A stretch of 64,000 nt of DNA. Origin: Ehretia macrophylla. Lineage: Eukaryota > Streptophyta > Magnoliopsida > Boraginales > Ehretiaceae. The stretch spans positions 11,741,001 to 11,805,000 of the forward strand of contig CM075777.1 of the NCBI GenBank assembly GCA_037974665.1, in the 5' to 3' direction. The translations under genes were made by a program, and so were the position numbers. Shown piece after piece: positions 24,980-37,300 of this stretch (its first letter is position 1; the number at the start of each line of letters is the position of its first letter). Under the pieces are notes generated by a model that did no database searches, was not told the DNA's origin, and saw nothing but the letters and a program-made list of their open reading frames with translations.

Positions 24980-26514
24980 TGATCGCGTCGTTTTGCGCTA
25001 AAAAATAGTAAGGTTAAATGATTGAAAATATTGCTTATCTTGAATTACCTCTAGTTGTGGCAAGTAGAGGGTCGATCCACAAAGATTGGGTTATCAAATT
25101 AATTTAAGTCATTAATTTAGAATTGTTTTACTATTTCCCGTCATAGATAAGTTTGATTAAGTCCAAAAGTACGGAAATACGAAAGTACGGAAAATTAAGT
25201 CCAAGAGATGTCCACAAAATGTCCAAAGATATGGTAGTAACAAGGTCTAAAAGCGAATTAAACAAATGTACAAAATTGAAGAATTACAACACTTAATAAT
25301 ACAATGAAAATCCAAAGGGTTAATGATTCAGAGTGGTTATAGCTCGGTATACGCAAGTACAAAGTTATTGATTCAGATTAAAAGTTAAGTCTTTCAGAAA
25401 TAGGGCTACAAGCTCCCACTACTGAAATGAGCATTTAATTACATAAGTGAGAAGATTAATTAATTAGCAAGACTGGATGTGTTGGTACAACCTAACGATA
25501 TCCAATCTTTCAATTAATCTTTCACTTATGTAACTTAGAGGTGTCGGTACAACCAGACTAGAATCCATCCGAAGTAGTCTCGTATTGTCACTGGTTTACA
25601 AAATCGGGCTTATATGTACTTTCAATTAAATATAATATAACTACAAGTATACGTATAATTAATCAAAGAATACTTAGAAATAAAAATACGAGACTTTAAT
25701 AAATCTGAAGCACAACATATGTACAAGAATAACCTCACACATACCACCCCGAATCTCGGGTCTAGTGTGTCTTGATAAATTTTAAAGTACACAAATTCAT
25801 AATGAAAACCAAAATCAAAGAATACTTATCGTGTTTGAACGGATTTCGTTAGACTGGTATGACTTTGATATGCTTATAGCTCACTAGACCCTCCCCTCGG
25901 GATTATAACTTTGAACACAACTAAATAAAATAATTAACACACTCATAACTCACTTCACAAACACAACAATAGCAGAAATCATGCTAGGAAAAAAAAATGG
26001 TACACACTTGTTGCTAAAAATGGCGACTATTTATAAGCAAAAATTCATAGGCGCTCGTGCACCCTTCTGCACTTTTGATTTTAATATTTTTTTTTTGGTC
26101 ATTTTGGTCTGCACTCTGCCGCTCAATTGTCGGCCTTTTTCAATAAGTGGCGCTCGAGCTTGGAAAAAGGGGTGCTCAAGCGCTACTTTGACTGTGGTAG
26201 GTAAAATTTGACCGGCGAGGTTGACTTTGACCGTTGACCAAAAAGTTGACCAGGTCTATTCCAAGGTTTTTCAGCTTCCTGAATCTGTTTCCGAACTCAG
26301 TTTGGCCAAATTCAATCTCGAATTACTCGTATTGAAGTTGTTCTATCATTTTTCTTTAGTGTTGCGCCAAATATTCGCTCCAAAAGCTGACTTTTATGGC
26401 CGTTTTAAAACCTATATTGCACTAAATTTGTGTAAAATATACAATTAAACTTAAAATAATAATGCAATATACATGATTCAATGGGTTAAAGTTACTAAAA
26501 ATACGGATTTATCA
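24980..26514 (-). repeat. 5' LTR of the gypsy fragment (about 1.5 kb)
   Basis: Runs from TGATCGCGTCGTTTTGCG to ACGGATTTATCA on the plus strand (TG...CA), next to the tRNA-Asp PBS. Non-coding. The rest of the element beyond gag is missing. Confidence 0.75.
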
Positions 26515-27069
26515 AGGTCCATTCCAATTTTTGCAACCCCTCTACCACCCTAAAAGGTGTTATACAGTAGCAAAATTGCTCCGAATATCACCACAAAAAA
26601 CTTGGAATCTCGCCAAAATAGCCCGCCATGGACGAATTCATTTTTGCTCAATTGTTCGTGCGTTCTTCAGCAATTACAAGTAACAGATTGCTAACTTAAC
26701 AATTCCAACAGCTCTAATCTATTACATGGTGACTTATGCTTAATTAAGAATCTATATTTTATCTATGAATTAATTACAGCCATTACAAATGTTCGATAAA
26801 CCACCAACAACAACCAAATGACATTAATTTACATAGATTGCTGGAAAAATAGAACACACCCACAAAAATTTTCATTCAAGCCATCAAAGTGATATGTTTT
26901 TGTGCTGCAAAACAAGGGTTACTAGACATGTACCACACATGCATACAATACCATTTAGATAACACAAAATCAGTCTGTAACGTCCTAAGGCAGTCTGCCA
27001 ACCATAGACTCAAAACTAGCGCAAATTGGTCTTGTATGTTCTATCTCATGCATGATTGTAGTTATCCTA
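26515..27069 (-). mobile_element. Internal leader remnant of an LTR element
   Basis: Lies on the internal side of the PBS at 27070-27082 and is cut on the left by the gypsy LTR. No coding sequence is recognised. Confidence 0.4.
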
Positions 27070-27082
27070 CGCTCTGATACCA
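27070..27082 (-). other. Primer-binding site, initiator tRNA-Met type
   Basis: Minus strand TGGTATCAGAGCG, two bases from the LTR edge at 27085. Confidence 0.8.
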
Positions 27083-27084
27083 CT

Positions 27085-29003
27085 TGTAGGGAGAATTTAG
27101 TGTCCTATAGTCTCTAGATTAATACATATAAGGTTTGTATTATACTGATTAATTATGCTATAAGGACATAGGATCGAAAACTACAAGAAATCATGCATGA
27201 AATAAAATACGGACAGAATTGTTACCTCTTAGTATTGGCTTAAATACACAATACTAAACGTGATTGAATCACGAAAGGACATGGTGCCACACCTTGCTTG
27301 CTATGGCCGAGAATTGCTCACCAATGGAAGGAGAAGAAAACCGCACGACTCTAAGGATTGGCCCTTAAAATCTTATCTTCTATTCGAATTCCAAAACTAT
27401 GGTTTTATCGTGGTGGGGCGATTCTCACTCTCCTTTTCATTTTCTCCTAGCCGAAGCTAGCTAGAGTCTATGTCTCGTGTATTTTTCTGCTTCATAGCTG
27501 TGTGTATAACTTGCAAGAGTCCTAAGTGACTCATGTGATAGATAAAAAGAGACAGTGATGTGAAGGAGTTGTAGTTGTTCTAGGAAACGAATGTAGACAC
27601 AATAATGTCTATATTATTTTCCATGCAAGAGATAACTCGATAAATATAGGATTATCTCTTTTATTATATTTTATGATAATCCTATTTCAAATAAATTAAA
27701 ATATATCATAAAACCAAAGAGTCCTACAATACTGTTTAGCCTACAATCTGATAAATATAGGATTATTTCTCTTATTATATTTTATGATAATCCTATTTCA
27801 AATAAATTATCATAAAACCAAATAGTCCTACATTACTGTTTAGCCTACAATCTCATCCTTCAACTTCCTAATCCTATCATAGGCATAGAACTTGTTAAAA
27901 ACACACTCTACACGCCACTCTATGAGAAAATAGGAAAGTGAACTAGCCAAATTGGAAATTAGCTAGAAGAGGGACCAAAAGACATATTCGTCCAAGCTCC
28001 AAAAAGGCTAAAATGCCCCTGCTAGACACTAGTTGTATTTTATTCATTTTAACCCTAGCTCATTCCACTAAAGAGCTATGGCTGCACTCTAGAACGAATA
28101 CTGATTTCCAGAAGACAGTCAAATGAGGTTTGACTATTGTCTTTGACCTACTAAGTGTAAAAGACCGAAATGTCTTTCTATGTAGAATCCGTAATCAATG
28201 CTAGGTTTTAACCTTATACTATCAACCTTTATTGATTACATTTATACTTTTTGCCTCTAATCCTCCAATAATCATCATCTAGATATTATTCTCTTGATCC
28301 AGGGAGCGACCCACAAGTTCAATATCTAAATATAGTATCGGTTGACTATATTACTAAGTACTTAGGTTTCGATGATTAATAGGATGTCACAAAGGGATTA
28401 TAACCCACCATTTGACTTGACACATATGCATATGCCAACTAGTTAAGTCTATGTATCCAAAATACAGAGCTGTTGACGCATATAAGATCTCACCAATAAT
28501 GAATCAAAACACATATCATTGAGTTCATTGGTCATCCACATATGCTCACGAACTAGAGCATTGGTCCCTTAGTAGCTTGAGATGTTTCTGATCTCATACG
28601 AGCAATAATACTTTTACAGAGATCACATCTACCATGGTCTAGTTCAATGCACTCTCGTGTACTAATGAGACAAGTCTGAAAAACCCCTCAAATGACCAAG
28701 GTAGGTCACCCTACCAAATATGAGACTCTCTCATTATAACCTTCTATAGTGAAGTGCCCAACTTCAATATATGGTTATGAACCTATAGTTTAGATTCAAG
28801 CCTTATGGCATATACCTTCTTTGCGGCTCACCACACAGCTATGTCATTCACTCAAATCAAGGAGTCTTAGCATGCATATATAGAGAGAATATAATGAGAG
28901 TATAAAGATGCTCATGTAAGATGCACTGATTATTAATTATTATAATATCCCTTCAGTGAGATGTCTTAGTGCTAGTGGTCTTTAGGGCATATAATTCCCA
29001 ACA
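27085..29003 (-). repeat. 5' LTR (about 1.9 kb) of a minus-strand LTR element
   Basis: Plus-strand ends are TGTAGGGAGAATT and AATTCCCAACA, short inverted ends typical of Ty1/copia LTRs. One edge is fixed by the tRNA-Met PBS. It carries a 111-bp tandem repeat. No partner LTR is present. Confidence 0.75.
27639..27853. repeat. 111-bp tandem duplication inside the LTR
   Basis: GATAAATATAGGATTAT starts at 27639 and 27750. The second copy lacks about 10 bases. Confidence 0.85.
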
Positions 29004-30544
29004 GATCCCCCATCCCAACTTGCCCCATTGTCATCCCTAGCTGCATATTTTGGGTTTATGTGTGTATGTGATAGTGTATTCGTGTGTCTATTGTATGTGC
29101 TTGGATGTCCATTTTGTGTGCATTGTGTTTATTTATGTGTGAGATTCATCTATGTTTACCTGTGTGCTTTGTGTGTGTGTATTATATGCAAGTGTAGTCC
29201 ATGTGTGAGTTTGTGTTTATGTTTATGTGATTTTGTGTGTGGTTGTGTGTATGTTGTGTGGTAGTAGGTAAGTATTGATGGAGATGAAAATGAGGGAAAA
29301 AGAAGGAGAAGGGAAAAGAAAAAGAAAAAGAATAAGAAAAAGAGAAAAAAATTATTGAAATAATTAACGTTGAAAAGCGCAAATTCAAATTTTTACTTAA
29401 TTAGTTAAGATATAGTGATCATTACACATGAACAATAACATTTTTTATCTACATTTAATACCCATAATTAGACGGAGCGTTTGTATCACTTTTTACGAAC
29501 ATTGATAACGAAATGTGTCATTTTTGTAACATTGATAACTAATATGTAAAAACGTGCCAACATTAACCATTAACCTGAAAAAATATGGAAATAACATGCC
29601 AGTCACTTGTAAACAATATTCAGTAGATTATCTCTTTTATTTGTTATTACTCTCTTCAATCATAACGCCATATTAAGTTTCATTATTTTAATTCAAAAAA
29701 TTCCAATAGTTTCGCTTTCTTCAAAATACTAAAAATAAATTATTTTTCTTCTCTATTCTTCAACCTAAAATTAATTTGATTGACAACGAGTATGATATAT
29801 GGAGACTGATTATTGTGGCATTATATTTACTAGAGCATGAACATAGGGAAACCGCCTAATAATATAGTACAACAATTAGAGAACAAATTGAAAAGTACAA
29901 GTGCAAAGAATCAGCAGCATCGCCAATTTTCTTAACTTAATCTTGATCACTTTCGTTCCCTAATATAAGTTTTTACCAAATAAGATTTTGCTAGACACCC
30001 CCCTCCCCCAGAATCTCATGAATATAGACCATCCAAGAGTTTTCTTGTTTCCGTGGTTGGTCAATGGTCATATATTTGCTTTTCTGGAGCTAGCCAAGAA
30101 ACTGCTTAAGAGAATTAAGCTGCTCTATACCAATAAATCTCAATAAACTCTCCAGTTTTTTTTATACAAATTTGAGCATTTGATGGTACACAAAAAGACA
30201 ATTTAAATTTCTTGGAGGAAAAAGAATGAGTTTTAGGGGTATTGGGTATTGGTTGAAAAGAATGAAGCTAACGGAAAGAGAGAAACTATGTTACATAGGT
30301 TTAAAGGTAATTGGAAAGAGAAGAATATTAATCAAAAGTGAGAGAAAAGAATAGAGATCGAGTTGGCATATCAAGTGAGATGTCACGTCAGTCGTGATAT
30401 TTGGGTGATGTTTAAAAGGGTGATATATAACATTATTTTTTAATTTAATAAAGGTTTTTTAAGTTAGTATGCCAATTAATCATACACGTAAGAGGTGATA
30501 TTTATGTAATAAATATAAGATAACATCTAACATTACTCTTTAAT
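29004..30544. other. Non-coding stretch with GT-rich and purine-rich tracts
   Basis: 29050-29272 is strongly GT-rich (TGTGTG/TTTATG runs) on the plus strand and is followed at 29277-29352 by an almost pure purine run (GGAGAA/AAAAAG). These give only spurious ORFs. The rest is AT-rich with nothing recognised. Confidence 0.5.
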
Positions 30545-30559
30545 AAAATGACATATGTG

Positions 30560-30732
30560 TTACCCCCAAGGGGTTAGCTCGAATGACAAGACTTGGACAG
30601 TAAAACTAACAGGTCTTGGGTTCGAGTCCTTGGGACACTGGGGGTTTATCCGGTGGTCAACCTCAGCGCCTGAGGGATTAGTTGAGGTTCGCGCAAGTTG
30701 GCCCGGACACCCACGATAATCAAAAAAAAAAA
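30560..30732 (+). mobile_element. tRNA-derived SINE with target-site duplications
   Basis: A 5' region with pol III box A-like GGGTTAGCTCGAATGACA and box B GGTTCGAGTCC, a body, and a 3' poly(A) run. Direct repeats AAAATGACATATGTG lie at 30545-30559 and 30733-30747. All hallmarks of SINE retroposition are visible. It is probably fairly young, because both target duplications match exactly. Confidence 0.92.
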
Positions 30733-30747
30733 AAAATGACATATGTG

Positions 30748-31537
30748 CTATGTTTTAAACTCAGCTTTGCCTTCCTTCCGTTTTCTTCCAATTTAAATGA
30801 ATGAAATTAGGATTTAAAGGGAAATCGAAGGACACCTTTCCTTGAAAGGATTCATTCTGTTAGCATACGATACATTGTTTTTTCCTTTTATTTTGTTTTT
30901 TTTTCCCATTTATTTTGGTTATTTTTTTTCTTTTTAAACTAGTGACACTTTGATAAAGATAATTATGAGTGCAAATTTAATTGGTAGAGCCAAAAGGAAT
31001 GGTCAATTTAAGAAATTTGCACGAACTAAAGAGTTTGTTCATAAAGATGAATTAGTTACATGAGATTTCACTTGTATATTACAGGGGTGCATAATCCAAT
31101 ATAACTTACAAAATAATATTAGATTTCTTAAAACCTTTTATTGGTATCTTTGTATTGATTGTAAGTATTTATGACTATAGATTTCGTATTCTCGATTAAT
31201 TAGCGACATAATCTTATTACTTTGTAAAGAAAAGAAAACCTTGTATGAACTTATTCATTAGTGAGGAAGGAAGACAAAATTTAGCCACTATTTTTACTTT
31301 GTGATCAGAAACTAATATTAAAACTTTCCTTCAGATTTTGTCTTTCATATATCGATATGGAACTATCTAAATTGATGATACTTTTTTTTCATTGAGAGTA
31401 TTATAAAAGTATAAACTGTAACGATATTAGTAAGATGTGCTAATAAACTTGATTTTAGTAACGAAACTTCTAAATCATCGGATTCTCTATAATATTTACA
31501 TTGACCTCCCAAAATTAAAGAGGTATAAACTATATGA
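30748..31537. other. Non-coding stretch, nothing assigned
   Basis: AT-rich sequence with poly-T runs near 30890-30935; no ORF, terminal repeat or RNA gene recognised. Confidence 0.4.
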
Positions 31538-32162
31538 ACATTCTTTCCACATTATGTAATCTTGGGATTGGTTATGTTGACACGATTTAACAAACCAAAC
31601 ACTCTTTTACTCCAAAAGATTTTCTAGATCTTTTGTATATAACTTGAAACTCCTATAATATAGGTGAAACTGGAAGTGTTATTCTAATTTTCAAACAATT
31701 TAATGGGTTTTAGCATGGAATAAAATTATTATTTCAGCAAATGAAAATTATCGACTAATTTGAAGGTAGAAAATCAAATGGTGAGGCATATTTAAAACGA
31801 ATAACTTCATTGAATTTGGTTTGACCAAATGGTTTCAAGACCATCTCAATGGGAGTTTACACAACTAGACACTGATGTTTTGCTTAAAAAATTTAGAATT
31901 CATAGCAAGCTTGATATTGCAAAATCAAAAAAGAAATACAATACAAGTTGATATATTTCTCAATTGGATTCGGGTAGTGATGATGGAGCCCAACTCAAAT
32001 ACATATTACCTCCAAAGCTATGAAGATGATTGCTTTGGCTGTGGGACATTTACTTTTTTTTTTTTCGATAACCTCATTGATAGAGTTCGACCATTAACTG
32101 ATGAGATATTAGGCTTGTTAGATATTACATTTTTTTTATTTGTCATTATACTATCCTCTTAG

Positions 32163-32515
32163 GTCATCCTTAATAGAGGCTTCAAATTTAGAGATTTTTT
32201 AAATTTGGGTGTTCTAAACTTGTTTTTAGAGTCTCAAACCTAAAAAATAACACTATTCATGACAAAAATATATGAGGTCCACCACTTTTGATTTAAAAAA
32301 TGCCAAAATAGAGTCTGAACTCTATTTTGTTCAACAAATTTAGAGTCCAAAATTTAGATTGAGGCTCTATTTTAGTATTTTTTAAGCTAAAAGTGGTGGA
32401 CCTCACGTACTTTTGTCATAAAAAGTGTTGCTTTTTAGGCTTGAAAATCTAAAAACAAGCTTGAAACATCCAAATTTAGAAAGTCTCTAAATTTAGAGCC
32501 TCCATTAAACTTGTC
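32163..32515. mobile_element. MITE in copy B
   Basis: About 353 bp absent from copy A. It has imperfect terminal inverted repeats built on TTAATAGAGGCTTCAAATTT and its complement near 32490-32510, and an internal palindromic structure (AAAAGTGGTGGACCTCA occurs in both orientations). It is flanked by TTAG(G) on both sides, against a single copy at the empty site. Superfamily not determined. Confidence 0.8.
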
Positions 32516-33639
32516 TTTAGGAGCTAGGCCTCTAGTTATGAACAACTTTTAATAATTAAAAAGTAGATTCTCAACCAACAAAAAGGAGAACCACATACAC
32601 AATATGAAAAAAGAAAAAGAATATTTCCAATCATGAATCAAAATCCAAGATTCTTTATCTAAAGAAGAGGTAGACAGTGGAAGCTTGGTGATATTGTTGA
32701 TTAGTTTTAGGACGCCTTTATTTTATTTTCAACTTCACATGTAAATGGTTTTACCCTATAAGAGGCATTTATTTTACTTTCAACTTCACATGTAAATGGT
32801 TTTACCATATAGCATTCTATTAGTAGAACGAATCTTTTTGTTGACGCACAAAAGAAGAGGTAGACAATTGAAAAGGCATAGCTCATCTTTGAAGAGTTTT
32901 TTTCTTTTCTTCCCTTTAGATGGTTTAATCCCTTGTTATAATGCTTCAAATTTGCAAGCAAGAGTACGAAAGTAGTTTATAGGTGTAAAAATAACTTTCT
33001 TAGGTCTCAATTGCATTGACTCAAATGGTAAACTTGGGTTATAATTAAGTAAACAAGCACACTAATTATATTTGACGCTAATGTGATGCATTACAATGAA
33101 ACATATTAATAACTTGATGTTCTTATTAAAAGCATAAACACTCAGATATTAATCAAATGGTGTATGACTCTAAGACTCGTACTGATTTAAGAGTTGACTC
33201 CCATCATATTCACACGATATAACACTTTGTTCCTGGCATCATTAACCACCACTTTCAGCTAGTAACTAGCTTTGAATACTATTCTCTCATGTTTTAATCA
33301 TAAAATTTCTGGCTCGCAAGTGAGAGTATAGTCATAAATAATTATCTCATGCCTCAAATTCACTAATCTAAAATAGTTAATTCGAGTTATACTTCAATTT
33401 ACAACACTCACTTATTATGTATATAATATAATAGATGTCAAAATCGTATTTTAAAATCAAAATACTACAAATCACTGTTAGTATTTTGATAGTATACATG
33501 CTTGGATTGGTCCCGTCAAAAAAGAAAAATTCTCCAATCTGATTTACGGTCATTCAATCGTTGAGTGAAAAAATATGCTTCATATTTATGAATTCACATA
33601 TATATGAAAAGATCGAATAATCAAAAGCCAAATGAAACC

Positions 33640-34156
33640 TTACCTTCAAAAAATAAAAAATAAAAAACTTACAAGTAGTCCGAAACATCCCACGGATTTT
33701 TCGGTTTCCTGTACCGTTCCAAAGGATTCTCTGCCTGCGTGGCTTCCCAAAGAATTACAAAAAGACAAAACCCCAACCCCACTTGTGTCGTGTAAAAGTG
33801 TGTGTAAATAACCCCACGACTCGACGCACGCACGCACATACACAAGCACTTATTCGGCTTCTCTACTCTTTTCCACTTCAGGTTCTCTCTCCAACTGTGT
33901 GTGTAAAAGTGTGCGTTACTGTGTGTGTTCACCAACTATTTATATATATATATCCGTATAGGTATGCAAGCATTTGTATATATAGCTATGCATGCATGTA
34001 TATATGTGCTCTTGATCGGAGCTTAATTAAAACGCTATTACTTTTTTATTTTTTATAATGAGAAACTCATCACTGTTTTAATTTATTTTTTCTGTTTTTC
34101 TGTTTTTATCTTAATTTTGATTTTTGTTTTTTTTTGGGTGGTTTTAGGACACGGTG
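33640..34156 (+). promoter_or_regulatory. Probable promoter and 5' leader of the large gene
   Basis: Conserved with copy A (23090-23606). A less AT-rich block (33690-33830) is followed by CT-rich leader-like sequence (33860-33895) and a TATATATATA stretch near 33945. A T-rich tract ending TTTTAG|GACACG at 34146-34147 looks like a splice acceptor ten bases before the start codons, so a 5'-UTR intron is possible (a candidate donor is CAG|GTTCTC at 33882). The transcription start is not determined. Confidence 0.4.
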
Positions 34157-34315
34157 ATGATGACGCAATCATTGTCGCCGTCAGAGGAGGTGGGGCCCAC
34201 AGAGGAGGTAGTGAAGGCGTTGTTGGAGTACTTGGTTGATCCTCTGTTGCCGTTGAAGCCCTCCGCCAATGCGCCTCCGCCTCCGCTTTCCCAACAGCAA
34301 CATGTCGCCAAACAG
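34157..34315 (+). CDS. Exon 1
   Basis: Encodes the acidic N-terminus (SPSEEVGPTEEVVKALLEYL), followed by a Pro-rich stretch and HVAKQ. Ends CAG|GTCTCT in phase 0. Lies in duplicated block B. Confidence 0.88.
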
Positions 34316-37300
34316 GTCTCTTTCTTTTTTTATTTATTTTTTAAAGTTTGGCAGAATAGCTGAAGTGGTCCCCACTGCCTCATTTTTTTTTTTTGTGGAA
34401 TTATATATATTAATCTTTGACTTTTCGAGGCTTTGTTTAATTTGGAATACATTGAAGTGACGGGGTTGGTCTGCCGATGTTTGTTGAGACGAGTAAATGT
34501 TAGTATGAAAGCAGCGGAAATAATACAATATTTTTAGAGCATTGCTATATCTCATCTCACTTTAATTTTCACACTCAAAAAATTAACGTGGTATATAGCA
34601 TTTTTCATATTTTTAACATTGTTACTTCAACCGATATGTCGTTAGGCACGACCATAAGTAACATAGAAATGACACTTGTTTGACCATTTCTGACCTACGT
34701 GCACGATTCTAGCTCTGGGACAATCCACGTCCCACTGTTATGGAAAATAATTGCTACAGCATTTTGAAAGGATAAAAGATTATAAGGAAAACCCTTTCAT
34801 GCTCGTGCCACGTCCGGTTACACTCCGTCTCAGACCCGTACGTGGCAGCTAACCACAAGCTAAAGTGTCCTATTTACAGGGACCCGATGCAATTCCCTAG
34901 CAGGAAGCTATTCCTCCCTTCCTGATTACCTCTGTACTTCTATTCGAATTGGAGCCAAAACCTGACAAATTCATTCATTGACGGATTTCTCTAAGATTTA
35001 TTTATGACATGTTCTAATGGAAGAAGTTGATAATCACAAAGTAGGCTTGTTACTCTATATTATGATTCATATAAGTAATGCATACTGATAAAAGAAAAAT
35101 AGGTTTAATGTTGATGGCAAAGGGTATCTCATAGCTCAACCATATAGAAAGTACCGAAAATAGTGTAGAATTGGCTTAGCAGAGTGTCATTTGCATGCGT
35201 ATAAATTTAGAAATGTGGTTCCTCAAGATGGTCACCTTATTGTCAAGCTTAGTGATTATAAAATATCCATAGATAATACATAATAGGATGGTAAAGATAC
35301 ATTTACCGAGTATCCACATGTATATCATTACTTTATGCGTTGAGAATTGTCAAAAACATGCGTGCTTTAGTCAAGAAAATTACAGTATGTCATGAATAAT
35401 ACCTCATATTTGCTAAATTTAGCAATCCCCATTTCTAACTGAGCTAACTTGTATGCTTTACTAGCTTCTAGCAGTTCTATTTTGAGGCTTTTTCTTGACA
35501 ATTACATATGCGAAACTTTGCTGCCATGACAAAGCAGAATAGATTTTTTATGCTTTATTCATTTCTCAACTTGCATCAATACTGCCCTTGATGAAAACCC
35601 AAACCTAGAAGAATCAAATCTTGTACAATGAGAAAAAGTGAAAACTCAATTTTTACATGATTGAGAATAATGTGATGAAATATTATACAACGTAAATGCA
35701 CATCTTTGCCTCTAATACTAATACATGACTATGCATGTGGATTTGAAGTTTTTAGGGATGGAGGTGAAGGGAAAGGGCTTTATGAGTTTGACAGAAAGGG
35801 AAGTGACTGATGATTGAGGGGCCTTATAGTTATTGTAATTAAGGCATGGTTGTTGGTATATATCAATGCCCACCTCATAATAAGTATCGTTAATTTATGT
35901 GGTGCATAAATTAATGATTCCGACTTAAAAACGTCGATGAGGTCAAAAGAGACCGCGATGGCTACAAGAAAGTAGTTCGGGAATTCGGAGTTACCTAAGA
36001 TAATGTCGGGATGGTACAATCAAGTAGAAAAACAACACTACTCTTTATAACAATTCAATAAAACACTTACAAGATAATTGTCCCACCGTGCGCTCTCAAG
36101 ATTAAAGCTTCAATGGCTTCTGGACTTACAAGAAGAATACAAGAAAGAAAACTAACTTTGGGTTTGTGTTTGGAGGTGTGTTGTGAATGAATATGATGAA
36201 CTAATGCATGCCTATTTATAAAATTCAGCTTGCCTACCATAGGAAACTTCCTATCAAACATTTTCCATCTTGGTTGGCTTTACCAACCATGTTCAAAGTA
36301 TTGACCACTCATATTTATCACATGGGTGACTACAATTGACCACATGGGTGGCTAGCATCCAAGCCAACTTCTAAGAAGCTTCTTTTGGTCAAATTTGCCG
36401 ACTTTAGCATTGCATCATCCCGATGTCATCTTAGGTAACTTCTAATTCCCGAACTTCTTTCTTGTAGTCATTGCGGTCTCTTTTGACCTCATCGTCGTTT
36501 TAAGTCGGAATCATTAATTTATGCTACCATATAAATTAACGATACTTATTATGAGGTGGGCATTGACATATACCAACACTTCTGTCTTTCACCGTGCACG
36601 TTACTTCATTCCTTTTAACCCTTTCTTTCATAGCGGAAAGATAAAATGATTAGTCTAACTAACAGCGCTGGCATATCACCACTCAAAGTGGTAAATTAAA
36701 ATGCAAACTAGGAATGGATGTTAATGCAGATTATGGGGTACTTTTAACCAACATAATGATAAGTGAATTAAATATCGATAGGTGGTAATAGCATTGGAAC
36801 AATGGGAATTTCCCTGTTAGTTAAAGACATGTTGTCAAATATTTGGATTATTATATTATATCATAAGATAAGTTTGACCATGAAATGATACTTTAGAAAA
36901 GTATTTATTAGATAAGTAGGATATGGGTTTGAGACAACTGGAAAAGGAAGAAACATTCAATTAAGGGCAACGACAGGAATATTAGTTTATTAAGTAGTTT
37001 GAAATTTTAAAGTTTATCCTATGTATGGGTGGTTTGAAAAGAATTAAATTGATATGTATTCTTGTCTCTTTGCCTGTTGGAAAGTCATTGTTGATGGAGG
37101 GTGTATGCTTTTTAACTCATTGATAAACATATTCCTTAATGTTGCAAAGTTGCGGTACACAACTTTTTATCTTATCTGATCTTTGTCCCTTTTTCCTGAA
37201 TAAAAAGGAATAAGGTAATCTAACATTTAAAAGTTGAACGTACAATTTTAGGAGTGTGGGTCTCATTATCATAATATTAAGAGGCTGTGTAGTATGATTT

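Larger units (their letters stand above)
31538..34798 (+). repeat. Duplicated block, copy B (promoter and first exon)
   Basis: Collinear with 20314-24263. It differs by a MITE (32163-32515), lacks the L1 of copy A, and shows scattered substitutions and small indels. It ends inside intron 1 of the large gene, where unrelated sequence begins (ATGCTCGTGCC). Confidence 0.93.

Noticed and set aside
27639..27853. A CRISPR-like or regulatory repeat array
   Set aside because: Only two 111-bp tandem units in an LTR of a plant retrotransposon; no spacers.
29028..29264. Cys/Val-rich ORF in the GT-rich tract
   Set aside because: Arises from the simple GT-rich composition; the antisense ORF is equally low in complexity.
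30560..30640. A tRNA gene (box A and box B present)
   Set aside because: No cloverleaf or anticodon arm can be folded; poly(A) tail and target duplications show a SINE.
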